From Acidobacteriaceae bacterium (GTDB lineage Bacteria; Acidobacteriota; Terriglobia; Terriglobales; Acidobacteriaceae), in assembly GCA_025356095.1 (NCBI GenBank), contig JANXUR010000027.1, positions 1 through 44,282 on the forward strand: a stretch of DNA of 44,282 nt. Direction: 5' to 3'. The notes under the pieces were generated by a model. That model ran no database searches and was not told where the DNA came from. It was given only the letters and a program-made list of their open reading frames with translations. Position 1 is the stretch's first letter, and the number at the start of each line of letters is the position of its first letter. A program made the position numbers and the translations under genes. Shown here piece by piece: positions 1-7,771 of this stretch.

Positions 1-383
1 GCATCCATAGTGTACGCCTCGCCCCAGCAGTGCGAAGGGCTGGTGGCGTGGGTGGATGTGGTGTTGGCCGTGGCCAGCCGGTTCAGCGCATCGTAGCGGT
101 ACACCGTGCTGCGCGTACTGTCGCGGTTGTTGGTGATGCCCATGACGTTGCCGTTGTCCCCGGCTCCCCAAGCGTAGTTGTAAGTAAGGTCGAGCAGGTT
201 CGCCGGGGTGGAGTCTTGGTCGGTGCACAGGTGGGTGCTGACCAGCGCGGTGCCGGTGGTGCCGTACATCCAGCAGGGTTGCAGGCGGTTGTTGTAGATC
301 TCGGTGAGAGACAGGGGCGCGCCCGTGCCCGCTGCCGCCGGGGTGTTCGTGGTGGCAGTCCATGCCTCGATATACCTCACCGG
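1..383 (-). pseudogene. RHS-repeat protein fragment, 5'-truncated
   Basis: The minus strand is open for 127 codons and runs off the left edge. The translation contains the RHS/YD-repeat signature YRYDALNRLATA followed by CWGEAYTMDA, and upstream the elements LTEIYNNRLQPCW and LTYNYAWGAGDNGNV, all typical of the repeat shell of RHS/wall-associated toxins. An in-frame TGA lies at 384-386 and no ATG precedes the conserved part. The piece therefore looks cut at its 5' end, with a GTG at 380 as the only early start. RHS proteins are normally over 1000 residues long and surface-exposed. The window shows only an internal segment, so I cannot say whether a toxin tip exists. The truncation sits about 80 bp before the copper operon promoter, consistent with a rearrangement point. 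Confidence 0.7.
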
Positions 384-464
384 TCACAGCTTTCACCACG
401 GCCGCTGAGGCAGCGGCAAGGTTTGGTCTGCTAACCGGGTGCCGCTCCGGTAGTCCTAATGAAC

Positions 465-492
465 TTGCCAATTCTTGCGCCGGGAGTACAAT
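465..492 (+). promoter_or_regulatory. Probable sigma-70 promoter of the copper operon
   Basis: TTGCCA (465-470) and TACAAT (487-492) are separated by 16 bp. Transcription would start near 499-500, which is the ATG of the first gene, so that message may be leaderless. The hexamer GGAGTA occurs twice, at 483-488 and 495-500, flanking the -10 box as a 12-bp-period direct repeat. This is a possible response-regulator site, but it is not a recognised consensus. Confidence 0.45.
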
Positions 493-499
493 TAGGAGT

Positions 500-943
500 A
501 TGAGGTTCAAGAAGACAGCGACGGGAATTCTGACACTGATGCTGGTGTTGATGTCCTGTCTGGCGTCGGCTTGTGCGGCGTCGTGCGACGCGAAGGCTCT
601 CGGTTCAGTGTCCACCAATCGTACCGCTCCGTCTAAGCAGACACCATCTGACACCGCCTCAATGTCTAGCGATTGCAAGGGCATGACAGAAGGCGGAGAC
701 ACTCAGACCGCGAAAAGCCAGACGGCGATCATTGTCGAGAATACTCAGTGTCTTCACACGGCGTGTAATCACGACGAAGCAGACATCGTCACCGATACGG
801 CTGTCCACTTTGAACACGTTTATCTAGTTTCCCCTGTCTTCCTGACGGAGGTCACGAACGCTGACCTTCGCCAGTCGAGCACTCCCGCGTACTGCTCCCC
901 TCCAAGTTCTCCCCTTTCCCGAATCTCCGCCCTCCGAATCTAG
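500..943 (+). CDS. Small secreted Cys/His-containing protein at head of copper operon
   Basis: This 147-residue protein begins with a clear signal peptide (charged MRFKK, then a hydrophobic stretch ending near SCLASACAAS). The reading frame continues upstream to 362, but the signal peptide and the promoter at 465-492 favour the ATG at 500. The mature part has scattered Cys residues and a CLHTACNHDEA segment that could bind a soft metal. The rest is low-complexity Ser/Thr-rich sequence. I recognise no named domain. It precedes the multicopper oxidase gene, as another small Cys-rich exported protein precedes the Cus operon at 17.1 kb, so a periplasmic copper-binding role is plausible. An AGGAG lies only 1 nt before the ATG, too close for a normal ribosome site. 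Confidence 0.6.
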   Translation: MRFKKTATGILTLMLVLMSCLASACAASCDAKALGSVSTNRTAPSKQTPSDTASMSSDCKGMTEGGDTQTAKSQTAIIVENTQCLHTACNHDEADIVTDTAVHFEHVYLVSPVFLTEVTNADLRQSSTPAYCSPPSSPLSRISALRI

Positions 944-1094
944 TCCCGACATTTCCTCGCCTATTTGACGCATTGCGTCCTGGCCGGAGTATGCCGTCTT
1001 GTCGTCCTATGCTCGAACGAGTTCGGGCGACTACATGCGATACGTCCTTTGCCGGTGCGCTTAATCAATGGCTTCACTGTCTCAGGAGTTCTCC

Positions 1095-2600
1095 ATGGCC
1101 AATCGCCGCTCATTTCTTCAAAGTGCTCTCGGTATCACCGCAGGGCTGTTTACCACTGACAAGTTGCTCGCCGAGGCACCCCAAAGTGCCGCCCAGAAGT
1201 TGAAAAAACGCCGAATGCAAGGCGACCGCCCTGCATTTAATACTCCCGTCGTAACGCCGGATATTGGAGACTTGCCGTATACGATGGATGGCGATATCAA
1301 AGTATTCCACTTGATCGCGCAGGTCGTGGAACAACGGATCTCGCCGGACAAGAAAATTTACGCATGGGGTTTCAATGGCTCCGCGCCGGGACCAACTATT
1401 CAAGTCACACAGGGCGACCGCGTTCGGGTGATCTTCGACAACCAGCTCCCCGAACCAAGCTCCATCCACTGGCATGGATTTGAAGATCAAATCCAGTACG
1501 ACGGCGAGCCAGGAATCAGCCAGCCGCCAGTCAAGCCCGGCGGGCGCTTTGTGTACGAGTTCGATATCCATCAGGAGGGGACGTACTTCTATCACTCCCA
1601 TATGGCGATGCAGGAGATGGCCGGGATGCTCGGAACCTTCATCATGCACCCCAAGGAGCCATACAAGCCCCATTGCGATAAAGATTTCGCCATCAACCTG
1701 CAGGAGTACGCCGTACTCCCCAACAATACGGTCCCCAACACGATGAACATGGAGTTCAACTGGTTGCTGTTGAACGGCAAGGCTGGCCCGGCGACGACAC
1801 CTCTCATCGTTCGCCTGGGCGACCGTGTGCGGGTTCGATTCGTAAACCTCGGCATGGACCACCACCCGATGCACATCCACGGACACACGTTCTATACGAC
1901 GGGGACGGAGGGTGGAAGAATCCCCGAAGTAGCGTGGTGGCCTGGAAACACTGTCCTTGTGGGCGTCGCCCAGAGTCGCACGGTGGAGTTCGTAGCGAAC
2001 AATCCCGGCGATTGGATGCTGCACTGCCACTTACCCCACCACATGATGAATCAGATGTCTTCCAACGTGGGCAAGATGACGCGAATGCCTGGAATGCCGG
2101 CAGGCGTAGACATGAATACCGGTATGGGAATGCTCCAAGGTACACCGGGAGCCCCGCTGGGGGATGACTATGGCACCAGCCTCGGGCGAGGAATGGGGGT
2201 CGGAGGGACCTCCGACATGGCTACGACGAACGGGCCACTGTCAGAGCCAAAAGCGAAAGAGGCTATGAAAGCAATGCAACATGGTTCCGGTCAGGACATG
2301 CCCGGAATGGACATGGGCGGAATGCAGATGGGTGACATGAAAGCTGATATTGCGCCGAACGCGAACGACGTTCCGAACTTTCCTCAGGACGCCTACATGG
2401 AAGGCCCGATGATGTCGATGGACAAGATGGTGGACCGACCGGAGAACTACGGTCTGAAGCCCGGATGGAGCCAGTTCATGCAAGGCATGATGACCTTCGT
2501 TCGCGTATTACCTCCCGACAAGTACGACGAGGTGATCGCTCAAATGAAGCAGGCTAACCGCCCGAACGATCCCTATTCCTCCGTCCTCAACCGCGGCTAA
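1095..2600 (+). CDS. Tat-exported multicopper oxidase (CopA/PcoA-like copper oxidase)
   Basis: This 501-residue periplasmic oxidase would oxidise Cu(I) or phenolic substrates using O2. The start at 1095 has AGGAG 6 nt upstream and begins MANRRSFLQSALG, a twin-arginine signal. All four copper motifs are present: HWH (about 125-127), YHSH (166-169), HPMHIHGH (257-264) and HCHLPHHMMNQM (310-321), which holds the type-1 Cys, His and axial Met and completes the trinuclear centre. The C-terminal 170 residues are Met-rich (GMDMGGMQMGDM and similar), as in copper-resistance oxidases. It is followed after 24 bp by the outer-membrane factor gene, so the two are probably co-transcribed. The family call is secure; the exact substrate is inferred from the operon. 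Confidence 0.93.
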   Translation: MANRRSFLQSALGITAGLFTTDKLLAEAPQSAAQKLKKRRMQGDRPAFNTPVVTPDIGDLPYTMDGDIKVFHLIAQVVEQRISPDKKIYAWGFNGSAPGPTIQVTQGDRVRVIFDNQLPEPSSIHWHGFEDQIQYDGEPGISQPPVKPGGRFVYEFDIHQEGTYFYHSHMAMQEMAGMLGTFIMHPKEPYKPHCDKDFAINLQEYAVLPNNTVPNTMNMEFNWLLLNGKAGPATTPLIVRLGDRVRVRFVNLGMDHHPMHIHGHTFYTTGTEGGRIPEVAWWPGNTVLVGVAQSRTVEFVANNPGDWMLHCHLPHHMMNQMSSNVGKMTRMPGMPAGVDMNTGMGMLQGTPGAPLGDDYGTSLGRGMGVGGTSDMATTNGPLSEPKAKEAMKAMQHGSGQDMPGMDMGGMQMGDMKADIAPNANDVPNFPQDAYMEGPMMSMDKMVDRPENYGLKPGWSQFMQGMMTFVRVLPPDKYDEVIAQMKQANRPNDPYSSVLNRG

Positions 2601-2624
2601 GCGCAGCCACATAGGAGAACAACG

Positions 2625-4274
2625 ATGAAGACTTTAGCCATGGCCGCCGCGTTGTTGATAGCGACGAGTGCAGCCGCTCAAGACCAATCTATGGCCGGTA
2701 TGCAGATGCCGGCACCGAAAAAGCCCGCGACCCAATCGCGCCAACCGTCCACGCCGACTAAGAAGCCCAAGACGTCCGCTCCCAAGTCGGATGAGATGTC
2801 TGGCATGGACATGAGCGGCGAGTCCCAAGGCAAGAAAAAGCCGATGGACGGCGTGGACATGGAGCATATGCAGGGAATGCAAATGGACGGTGCGGATGCT
2901 CAAGCCCCTGCTCAGGCATCCATTACTCATTCCACGATGACCCTGCAGGAACCGGAAGACCCGTCACATATGACGGGTAGCAACATTCCCGCTCCCGAAC
3001 TCTTGAAGGATGTGGCGGGCCGTCCAGCGAAGACCCTTGCCGATTTTCTTGCTATGGCGGACAAGACCAATCCAACCATCGCTCAGGCCAACGCTTTCGT
3101 CCAACGCTCTTCGGCTCAGGCAAAACAAGCGGGGCTTTATCCCAATCCGACCGTCGGCTATCAGGGGGAACAAATACGCGGAGGGAGTTACGGGGGAGGA
3201 GAGCAAGGAGGGTTTGTTCAGCAGACGGTTGTTCTTGGCGGAAAGCTGGGACTTCGCCGCAATATCTATGACCAACAGAAGCGATCGGACGAAATCGGCG
3301 TGGAAGAGCAGACGCTTCGCGTTCACAGCGATGTGACGCAAGCCTTTTACTCCGCGCTCACTGCCGAGGCTCTTGTTAACGTCAGAAGGCGCTTGTTGGG
3401 GCTAACTCTCGATGCTGTCGAGACGGTACATCAACTCGCAAACGTGGGGCAGGCCGACTCACCTGACATTCTGCAAACGGAAGTGGAGTCGGAGCAGGCG
3501 AAGGTTGATTTTGTCCGCGCACAGCGCGAGTTCCTGCAAAGCTATCGCACGCTTGCCACAATGGCCGGGCAGCGGGACATGACCGTTTCGCCGCTTCAAG
3601 GAGACCTCGAACACCCTCCCTTGATTGATGCCGATCAACAGGTCGCGCTCATCGTGGCGAACAGCCCTGAGGTGAGACGCGCCCAGCAAGAAGTCACCAT
3701 TGCCGAGGCGCGGTTGAAGGATGCGCGACGTGAACCGATCCCGGACCTTCAAATCAAGGTCGGAGAACAGTACAACGGCGAGTTTGTGCGAGAAAACCCG
3801 AATGTTCCGGCAGGCGCACAGAGCTTCGCCACTGCCGGGATCAACATACCTTTGTGGAACCACAATCAAGGCAACAAGGAGGCAGCCAGCGTAGAAATCG
3901 AACGTGCGCGCCAAGGCGTTCAGCGCACCCAGCTTTACCTTCAGCACGAAGCGTCGCCGCTTGCACAATCTTACGAGACTGCACGCTTCGAGTCGGATCG
4001 CTACAAGACTCAACTCATCCCACGTGCGCAACGTGCATACGAGCTCTACCTCACGAAGTACCAGAACATGGCGCAGGCTTACCCTCAAGTGCTCGTCTCA
4101 CAGAGAACTCTGTTTCAGCTTCAGGTGAGCTATCTGATGGCCCTTCAAGAAACTTGGCGAAGTGCTATCGCGCTTCAAAACTTCACACTGACGGGTGGCC
4201 TCAATGACCCGCAATCGAGCGGCCCATCGACCACAACGGTCAATCTACCTACCTCCGCCGGAGGTGTTGAATGA
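2625..4274 (+). CDS. TolC-family outer-membrane factor with Met-rich N-terminal extension
   Basis: This 549-residue outer-membrane efflux protein has a signal peptide (MKTLAMAAALLIATSAAAQ). About 100 residues follow that are rich in Met, Lys and Pro, with clusters such as MAGMQMP, DEMSGMDMSG and MEHMQGMQMDGA. The usual OEP coiled-coil repeats start near residue 140 (KTLADFLAMADKTNPTIAQAN). AGGAG at 2613-2617 lies 7 nt before the ATG. The Met clusters resemble those of CopB/PcoB proteins, so the extension may bind Cu(I) in the periplasm; that is inference. The stop codon overlaps the next ATG (ATGA at 4271-4274). No inner-membrane pump or adaptor is encoded in this operon. The factor would have to use a pump encoded elsewhere, for example the Cus-type system at 10.5-16.6 kb, or act alone. 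Confidence 0.88.
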   Translation: MKTLAMAAALLIATSAAAQDQSMAGMQMPAPKKPATQSRQPSTPTKKPKTSAPKSDEMSGMDMSGESQGKKKPMDGVDMEHMQGMQMDGADAQAPAQASITHSTMTLQEPEDPSHMTGSNIPAPELLKDVAGRPAKTLADFLAMADKTNPTIAQANAFVQRSSAQAKQAGLYPNPTVGYQGEQIRGGSYGGGEQGGFVQQTVVLGGKLGLRRNIYDQQKRSDEIGVEEQTLRVHSDVTQAFYSALTAEALVNVRRRLLGLTLDAVETVHQLANVGQADSPDILQTEVESEQAKVDFVRAQREFLQSYRTLATMAGQRDMTVSPLQGDLEHPPLIDADQQVALIVANSPEVRRAQQEVTIAEARLKDARREPIPDLQIKVGEQYNGEFVRENPNVPAGAQSFATAGINIPLWNHNQGNKEAASVEIERARQGVQRTQLYLQHEASPLAQSYETARFESDRYKTQLIPRAQRAYELYLTKYQNMAQAYPQVLVSQRTLFQLQVSYLMALQETWRSAIALQNFTLTGGLNDPQSSGPSTTTVNLPTSAGGVE

Positions 4275-4900
4275 GACGCCCTGTGGTAATTGGTAGTGCC
4301 TTCGTCGTAGTGGCCTTGGCTGTGTCGGTGGGAGCCTACGTTTACATGCGGACTGCGATGCACGGCTTCAGTGCGAGGGCAGAACCTTCCAGCACGGAAA
4401 GGATGCTCGCAACCTACGCCCGTGCGACAGCGATGCCATCGTCCGCGAAGACGATGAAGAATCCGGTACAAGGCAGCCCCGAAGTCCTCCACGAGTCCAT
4501 GGCGCACTTTGCAGACCATTGTTCTGTCTGCCATGCGAACAATGGGACCGGTAATACGATGTTCGGCAACGGCCTTTATCCGAAACCGCCCGACCTTCGG
4601 CTTGCCCGCACTCAAGATCTCACCGATGGGGAAATCTTCTACATTGTGGAGAACGGAATCAGGATGTCGGGGATGCCTGCCTTTGGCGGATCGGACTCCA
4701 GCGAAGACAGTTGGAAGCTGGTCTACTTCATCCGTCACCTCCCTCGATTGACGCCTACTGAGGAGACCCAGATGGAGTCCTTGAACCCTAAGACTCCCGA
4801 AGAAGCGCAGGAGGATAGGGAGGAAGAGCAATTCTTAAACGGCGGAGAGCCTTCTGCCAAAACACCAACGATGGACCACATGAAAGGACACAAACAATGA
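4271..4900 (+). CDS. Membrane-anchored monohaem cytochrome c
   Basis: This 209-residue protein has an N-terminal membrane anchor (residues 5-25, no cleavage site seen), a linker, and one class I cytochrome c domain. The haem site is CSVCH at 84-88 and the likely axial Met is in MSGMPAFG at about 135. The C-terminus is charged and ends in a His/Met-containing tail (DHMKGHKQ). It overlaps both neighbours by ATGA, so translation is coupled from the outer-membrane factor through to the next gene. A plausible role is to take electrons from the copper oxidase reaction or pass them to it in the periplasm; only the operon position supports this. Confidence 0.88.
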   Translation: MRRPVVIGSAFVVVALAVSVGAYVYMRTAMHGFSARAEPSSTERMLATYARATAMPSSAKTMKNPVQGSPEVLHESMAHFADHCSVCHANNGTGNTMFGNGLYPKPPDLRLARTQDLTDGEIFYIVENGIRMSGMPAFGGSDSSEDSWKLVYFIRHLPRLTPTEETQMESLNPKTPEEAQEDREEEQFLNGGEPSAKTPTMDHMKGHKQ

Positions 4901-5253
4901 AACGCTTATTTCTATTTGTTCTTACACTCGGGCTGTTCGCAACCACAGCCTTTGCTCACAACGGAATGATTCACCTGATGGGAACTGTATCTGCGGTCAC
5001 GGACAACAGTATCAGTGTGAAAGGAACGGACGGCAAAACTCAGACCGCTGTAATCACGGCGACCACCAAATTCTCGAAAGGAACCGCTGCAGTTACGCTC
5101 AAGGACATCAAGGTTGGAGACCGCATCGTAATCGATACGACGAAGAAGGGAGAACAATTCACCGCCGTTGAGGTGAAGGTCGGCGCGATGAAGATGAGCG
5201 GCGATATGAGCGGCATGAAGATGGATCATCCTGCCGCGACGACACCTCACTGA
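4897..5253 (+). CDS. Small exported DUF5666-like protein with Met/His tail
   Basis: This 118-residue protein has a signal peptide (MKRLFLFVLTLGLFATTAFA) and a mature N-terminus AHNGMIHLMG. The single small beta-rich domain resembles DUF5666/OB-like folds (GTVSAVTDNSISVKGTDG, then VGDRIVIDTTKKGE). The tail is MKMSGDMSGMKMDH, a likely Cu(I) or Ag(I) binding segment. It overlaps the cytochrome gene by ATGA and closes the copper operon. Its job is probably periplasmic metal buffering or delivery; this is inferred from composition and location. Confidence 0.75.
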   Translation: MKRLFLFVLTLGLFATTAFAHNGMIHLMGTVSAVTDNSISVKGTDGKTQTAVITATTKFSKGTAAVTLKDIKVGDRIVIDTTKKGEQFTAVEVKVGAMKMSGDMSGMKMDHPAATTPH

Positions 5254-5335
5254 AGCGCACGTTGACCCGTTTGTGTGGAAGGGTCGAGATACTGTGCTCC
5301 GTCCCTCCACTCAAGCGGAACAGAAGGAGAACCAC

Positions 5336-5890
5336 GTGAGCAAACGACTCGCAAAATCCTTTGCCTATTCACCCACAACATATCGGATAGTCGAAGGACT
5401 CGAAAGAATTTTTACACCTCTGCGTTACTGGCATCGCGCGCAATACCAGCGTCATTTCAACAAGCTCTACAAGTGGGAGCGCATTTTCAGCGGCGTGTAT
5501 CCATATTTCGGAACAGCCTTGAAACACATTCCAAGAGATCGACCAGTCGGGTATGACAACGCTGAGTCAGCAGTGTCATTAGGCCGACAGACGCCGATGC
5601 TGCCCAGCGAATACCCGGTCATCTATTGGCTTTCCAGACTTCTTCCGCTGAATCCGACGTTGTTGGATTTAGGCGGTCATCTCGGACTCAGCTACGAGTG
5701 GTACAAGAAGTACGACATCTATCCTCCGAATCTGCGCTGGATCGTTTATGACGTTCCGGCCGTAGTGCTGGAAGGGCAACGAATTCTTAAGGCCGAACCG
5801 AGAGACACTTCTCGACAGCCGGATTCAGGTGTTTATCCAGGTACGAGAGAATTTCTGGAACATTATCAATGGACTTACCTTCGGTCTTGA
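5336..5890 (+). pseudogene. Methyltransferase-like gene (TIGR04325-like), C-terminally truncated
   Basis: The GTG at 5336 has AAGGAG 6 nt upstream and is preferred over the in-frame GTG at 5273. The protein contains the segment YPVIYWLSRLLPLNPTLLDL, then GGHLGLSYEWYKKYD and LRWIVYDVPAVVLEGQRIL, which resemble the Rossmann-like start of putative methyltransferases of the TIGR04325 type. Homology ends near residue 150. From about 5790 the reading frame passes antisense through the minus-strand gene ending at 5787, and its last 30 residues (PRDTSRQPDSG onward) look random. The SAM-binding fold would be incomplete, so I regard this as a remnant cut by a rearrangement. The family call is moderately sure; the truncation rests on the overlap and the loss of plausible sequence. 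Confidence 0.6.
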
Positions 5891-6512
5891 GTTGCATGAA
5901 GCGCCGTTCAATGTAGTTCAGCGCGACGCGCACAGCGCGAGGGCGAAGCGTATTGAGCGAGTAGCTCCATACATCCTTCTCAAGAGAGTCTGGTTCGTCG
6001 TAACACAGACATTCAGATTCGTCTTCCGAAAGCGTGTCGATAATTTTCCAAGCGAGAGGATCGAGATCGACCGGGAGAACGTCTTTCTTGATTGCGTCTT
6101 CAAGCATGTCAACGATTGCAAAGCGAGTCGGGAGCCAATCAGCATCGTGGCCGTGCCAATCGCTGTCGTTGGATTGTTCCGGGATAACGGCTGGGCGTTC
6201 GCAAATCCACTCTGCAAGTCCGGGGAGTGCAGGCCAAGCCAGATCGACATCTCGCCTCGTGGCCTCGCGGAATCCTTGAAGTGCCGCGCGCACATACGTC
6301 GGAGGCAGTGCTTTGAAGTCTTCGAGGCGTTCGGCATATCGCTCAGGAGCAGCCTCGATTGCAGCCATAAGCTCGCGTGCTAGTCCTTGATAAGAAGGAC
6401 CAAAAGGTTCGCTCCGATTCGGCGACCATCTCCGAAGGTAGTTAAGCACCTCATCCACAGACATCGCCTGAAGGTCGGCGCTATCGGCGGGGCTCTTTCC
6501 TCCAAGAGCCAT
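5787..6512 (-). CDS. C-terminal part of frameshifted helical protein, unknown function
   Basis: The frame encodes 241 residues starting MALGGKSPADSADLQ. Its N-terminus overlaps by 133 bp the end of the upstream frame, which reads into implausible sequence (TFGDGRRIGANLLVL). The two pieces join smoothly as RRYKNPVVHG followed by MALGGKSPADSADLQAMSVD if one base is restored near 6515. I therefore take this as the second half of one gene of roughly 660 codons rather than an independent gene. It is helical and acidic, with no motif I recognise. The stop at 5787 lies at the junction with the methyltransferase remnant, so the true C-terminus may also be lost. Confidence 0.6.
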   Translation of the reverse strand: MALGGKSPADSADLQAMSVDEVLNYLRRWSPNRSEPFGPSYQGLARELMAAIEAAPERYAERLEDFKALPPTYVRAALQGFREATRRDVDLAWPALPGLAEWICERPAVIPEQSNDSDWHGHDADWLPTRFAIVDMLEDAIKKDVLPVDLDPLAWKIIDTLSEDESECLCYDEPDSLEKDVWSYSLNTLRPRAVRVALNYIERRFMQLKTEGKSIDNVPEILSYLDKHLNPAVEKCLSVRP

Positions 6513-7771
6513 AGCTCCCCATGCACTACAGGGTTTTTATACCGCCGCGCGACACCGAACTCCTGTTCAAGAGCCTCGACTTGTCTCTGGCGATCTTGTG
6601 AAAGGCTCTGCCGGATCGGTTCATACCGTTCAAGAGTCCATTGCCGCATGGTCTGATCAATCTCTTGATCCGAAAGTCCACGCTCGACCATGCGTTCGCG
6701 TTTGAGACCAGCATCAATCAGTGCCAGGACAGCATCTTGCTGCTGGGCAGACAGATTCGGGAAGACGGTTCGTGCAAGCTGGTTGTATTCCTGTCGAAGC
6801 CCAAAATCATGAAACAGCGCTGCATTCACGAGCTTCTGTGCTGTAAGCTCAACGTCCAGCGCAGGGTACTTCGCAAGCAGGAACAGTTGAATTCGCTCAA
6901 AGACTGCGAACGGCTGTTTCTCCAATACCTGTTGCGCTACCTGCCATCTTCCGTCTGTAATCAAGCACTCGACAGCCCGCAGGACTCCTGAGATGAGCAG
7001 GTACTTTGCTTCCTCGTGCATGTCCGAGCCGTCGAGGAGCGCGCGCCAGATGTACGAGTAATCCTCTACTGGTCGAGGCATATTTTTGTATTGCGGATAT
7101 TGTTGCGCGAGAGCAAACACCAGCTTCTTCGAGAGGAGAGAGATGTAATCGACTCCCAAGCTGTGCGCAAGTCGTTCGCCACTTTGGCGAAGAATTCTCG
7201 CATAGTCGAAGCTACGGATCGCGGTACGCGCGTCGTGACGATAGACACGGCCTGACGGGCTCGTGGTCACGGGGCGAGGATCGGGAACAACGTCAAGAAC
7301 CGAACCCAGAACGGTCAGTGCAGCTTTCGTTTCTCCCGCCTCTGCTAGATTCACTGCGACCTCGCCCGCGCTGTCCATTCCAATTTGACCGTTGCCACGG
7401 GCTGAACGTGCCCACGACTCCGCCAGCTTGGCAGCCGATGATGGCGGCATGGCTCGTGCGGCAGCAAGCATATCCTGCATAACGAAGGGATTCCCTGTTT
7501 CTCGGAAGCCCCCCATAATTTCAGCAACTAGATCTGGTTTGAGACCTGCCATACGGGACAGGTAGCGGCTAGCTGGCCATAGGTAGAACGTGATGACATT
7601 GCCTTCGCGAGTCTCGGTCGGAAGGTTTGAGAAGAACTTCGCCTTGCGGAGCGGTTCGATCCACTCTGGATTCTCCAGACGCTCGAAGAAGTAGCGCTGC
7701 TGTTCCAAGTAGGGCATACCCGCGATCGCGTGCGTGACGAGTTCAGGAGTTGGCTTCGCGCAAGATTTCAT
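6380..7771 (-). CDS. N-terminal part of large alpha-helical (HEAT-like) protein, frameshifted
   Basis: The start at 7771 has GGAGGG about 6 nt upstream, inside the end of the preceding gene, with a 29-bp overlap, so translation is coupled. The protein opens with GMPYLEQQRYFFERLENPEW and continues as helix-pair repeats (for example RYLSRMAGLKPDLVAEIMGG), suggesting an alpha-solenoid scaffold. I do not recognise a named family, catalytic motif or membrane segment. Real coding sequence ends near 6515, and the last 40 codons of this frame are out of phase with the continuation at 6512. The position beside a CRISPR remnant and an integrase suggests a mobile or defence-type module, but nothing in the sequence proves that. 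Confidence 0.65.
   Translation of the reverse strand: MKSCAKPTPELVTHAIAGMPYLEQQRYFFERLENPEWIEPLRKAKFFSNLPTETREGNVITFYLWPASRYLSRMAGLKPDLVAEIMGGFRETGNPFVMQDMLAAARAMPPSSAAKLAESWARSARGNGQIGMDSAGEVAVNLAEAGETKAALTVLGSVLDVVPDPRPVTTSPSGRVYRHDARTAIRSFDYARILRQSGERLAHSLGVDYISLLSKKLVFALAQQYPQYKNMPRPVEDYSYIWRALLDGSDMHEEAKYLLISGVLRAVECLITDGRWQVAQQVLEKQPFAVFERIQLFLLAKYPALDVELTAQKLVNAALFHDFGLRQEYNQLARTVFPNLSAQQQDAVLALIDAGLKRERMVERGLSDQEIDQTMRQWTLERYEPIRQSLSQDRQRQVEALEQEFGVARRYKNPVVHGELWLLEERAPPIAPTFRRCLWMRCLTTFGDGRRIGANLLVLLIKD

Noticed and set aside
30-434. Plus-strand open frame of 134 codons
   Set aside because: It is the shadow of the RHS coding frame on the other strand; its translation is low-complexity Val/Arg/Gly with no domain.
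1110-2030. Minus-strand frame of 306 codons opposite the multicopper oxidase
   Set aside because: The plus-strand frame has every copper motif; the minus frame has no recognisable sequence and is an antisense open frame.
5262-5293. Possible promoter (TTGACC and GATACT) before the methyltransferase remnant
   Set aside because: The spacing is 20 bp and the -10 match is poor, so it could not be supported.
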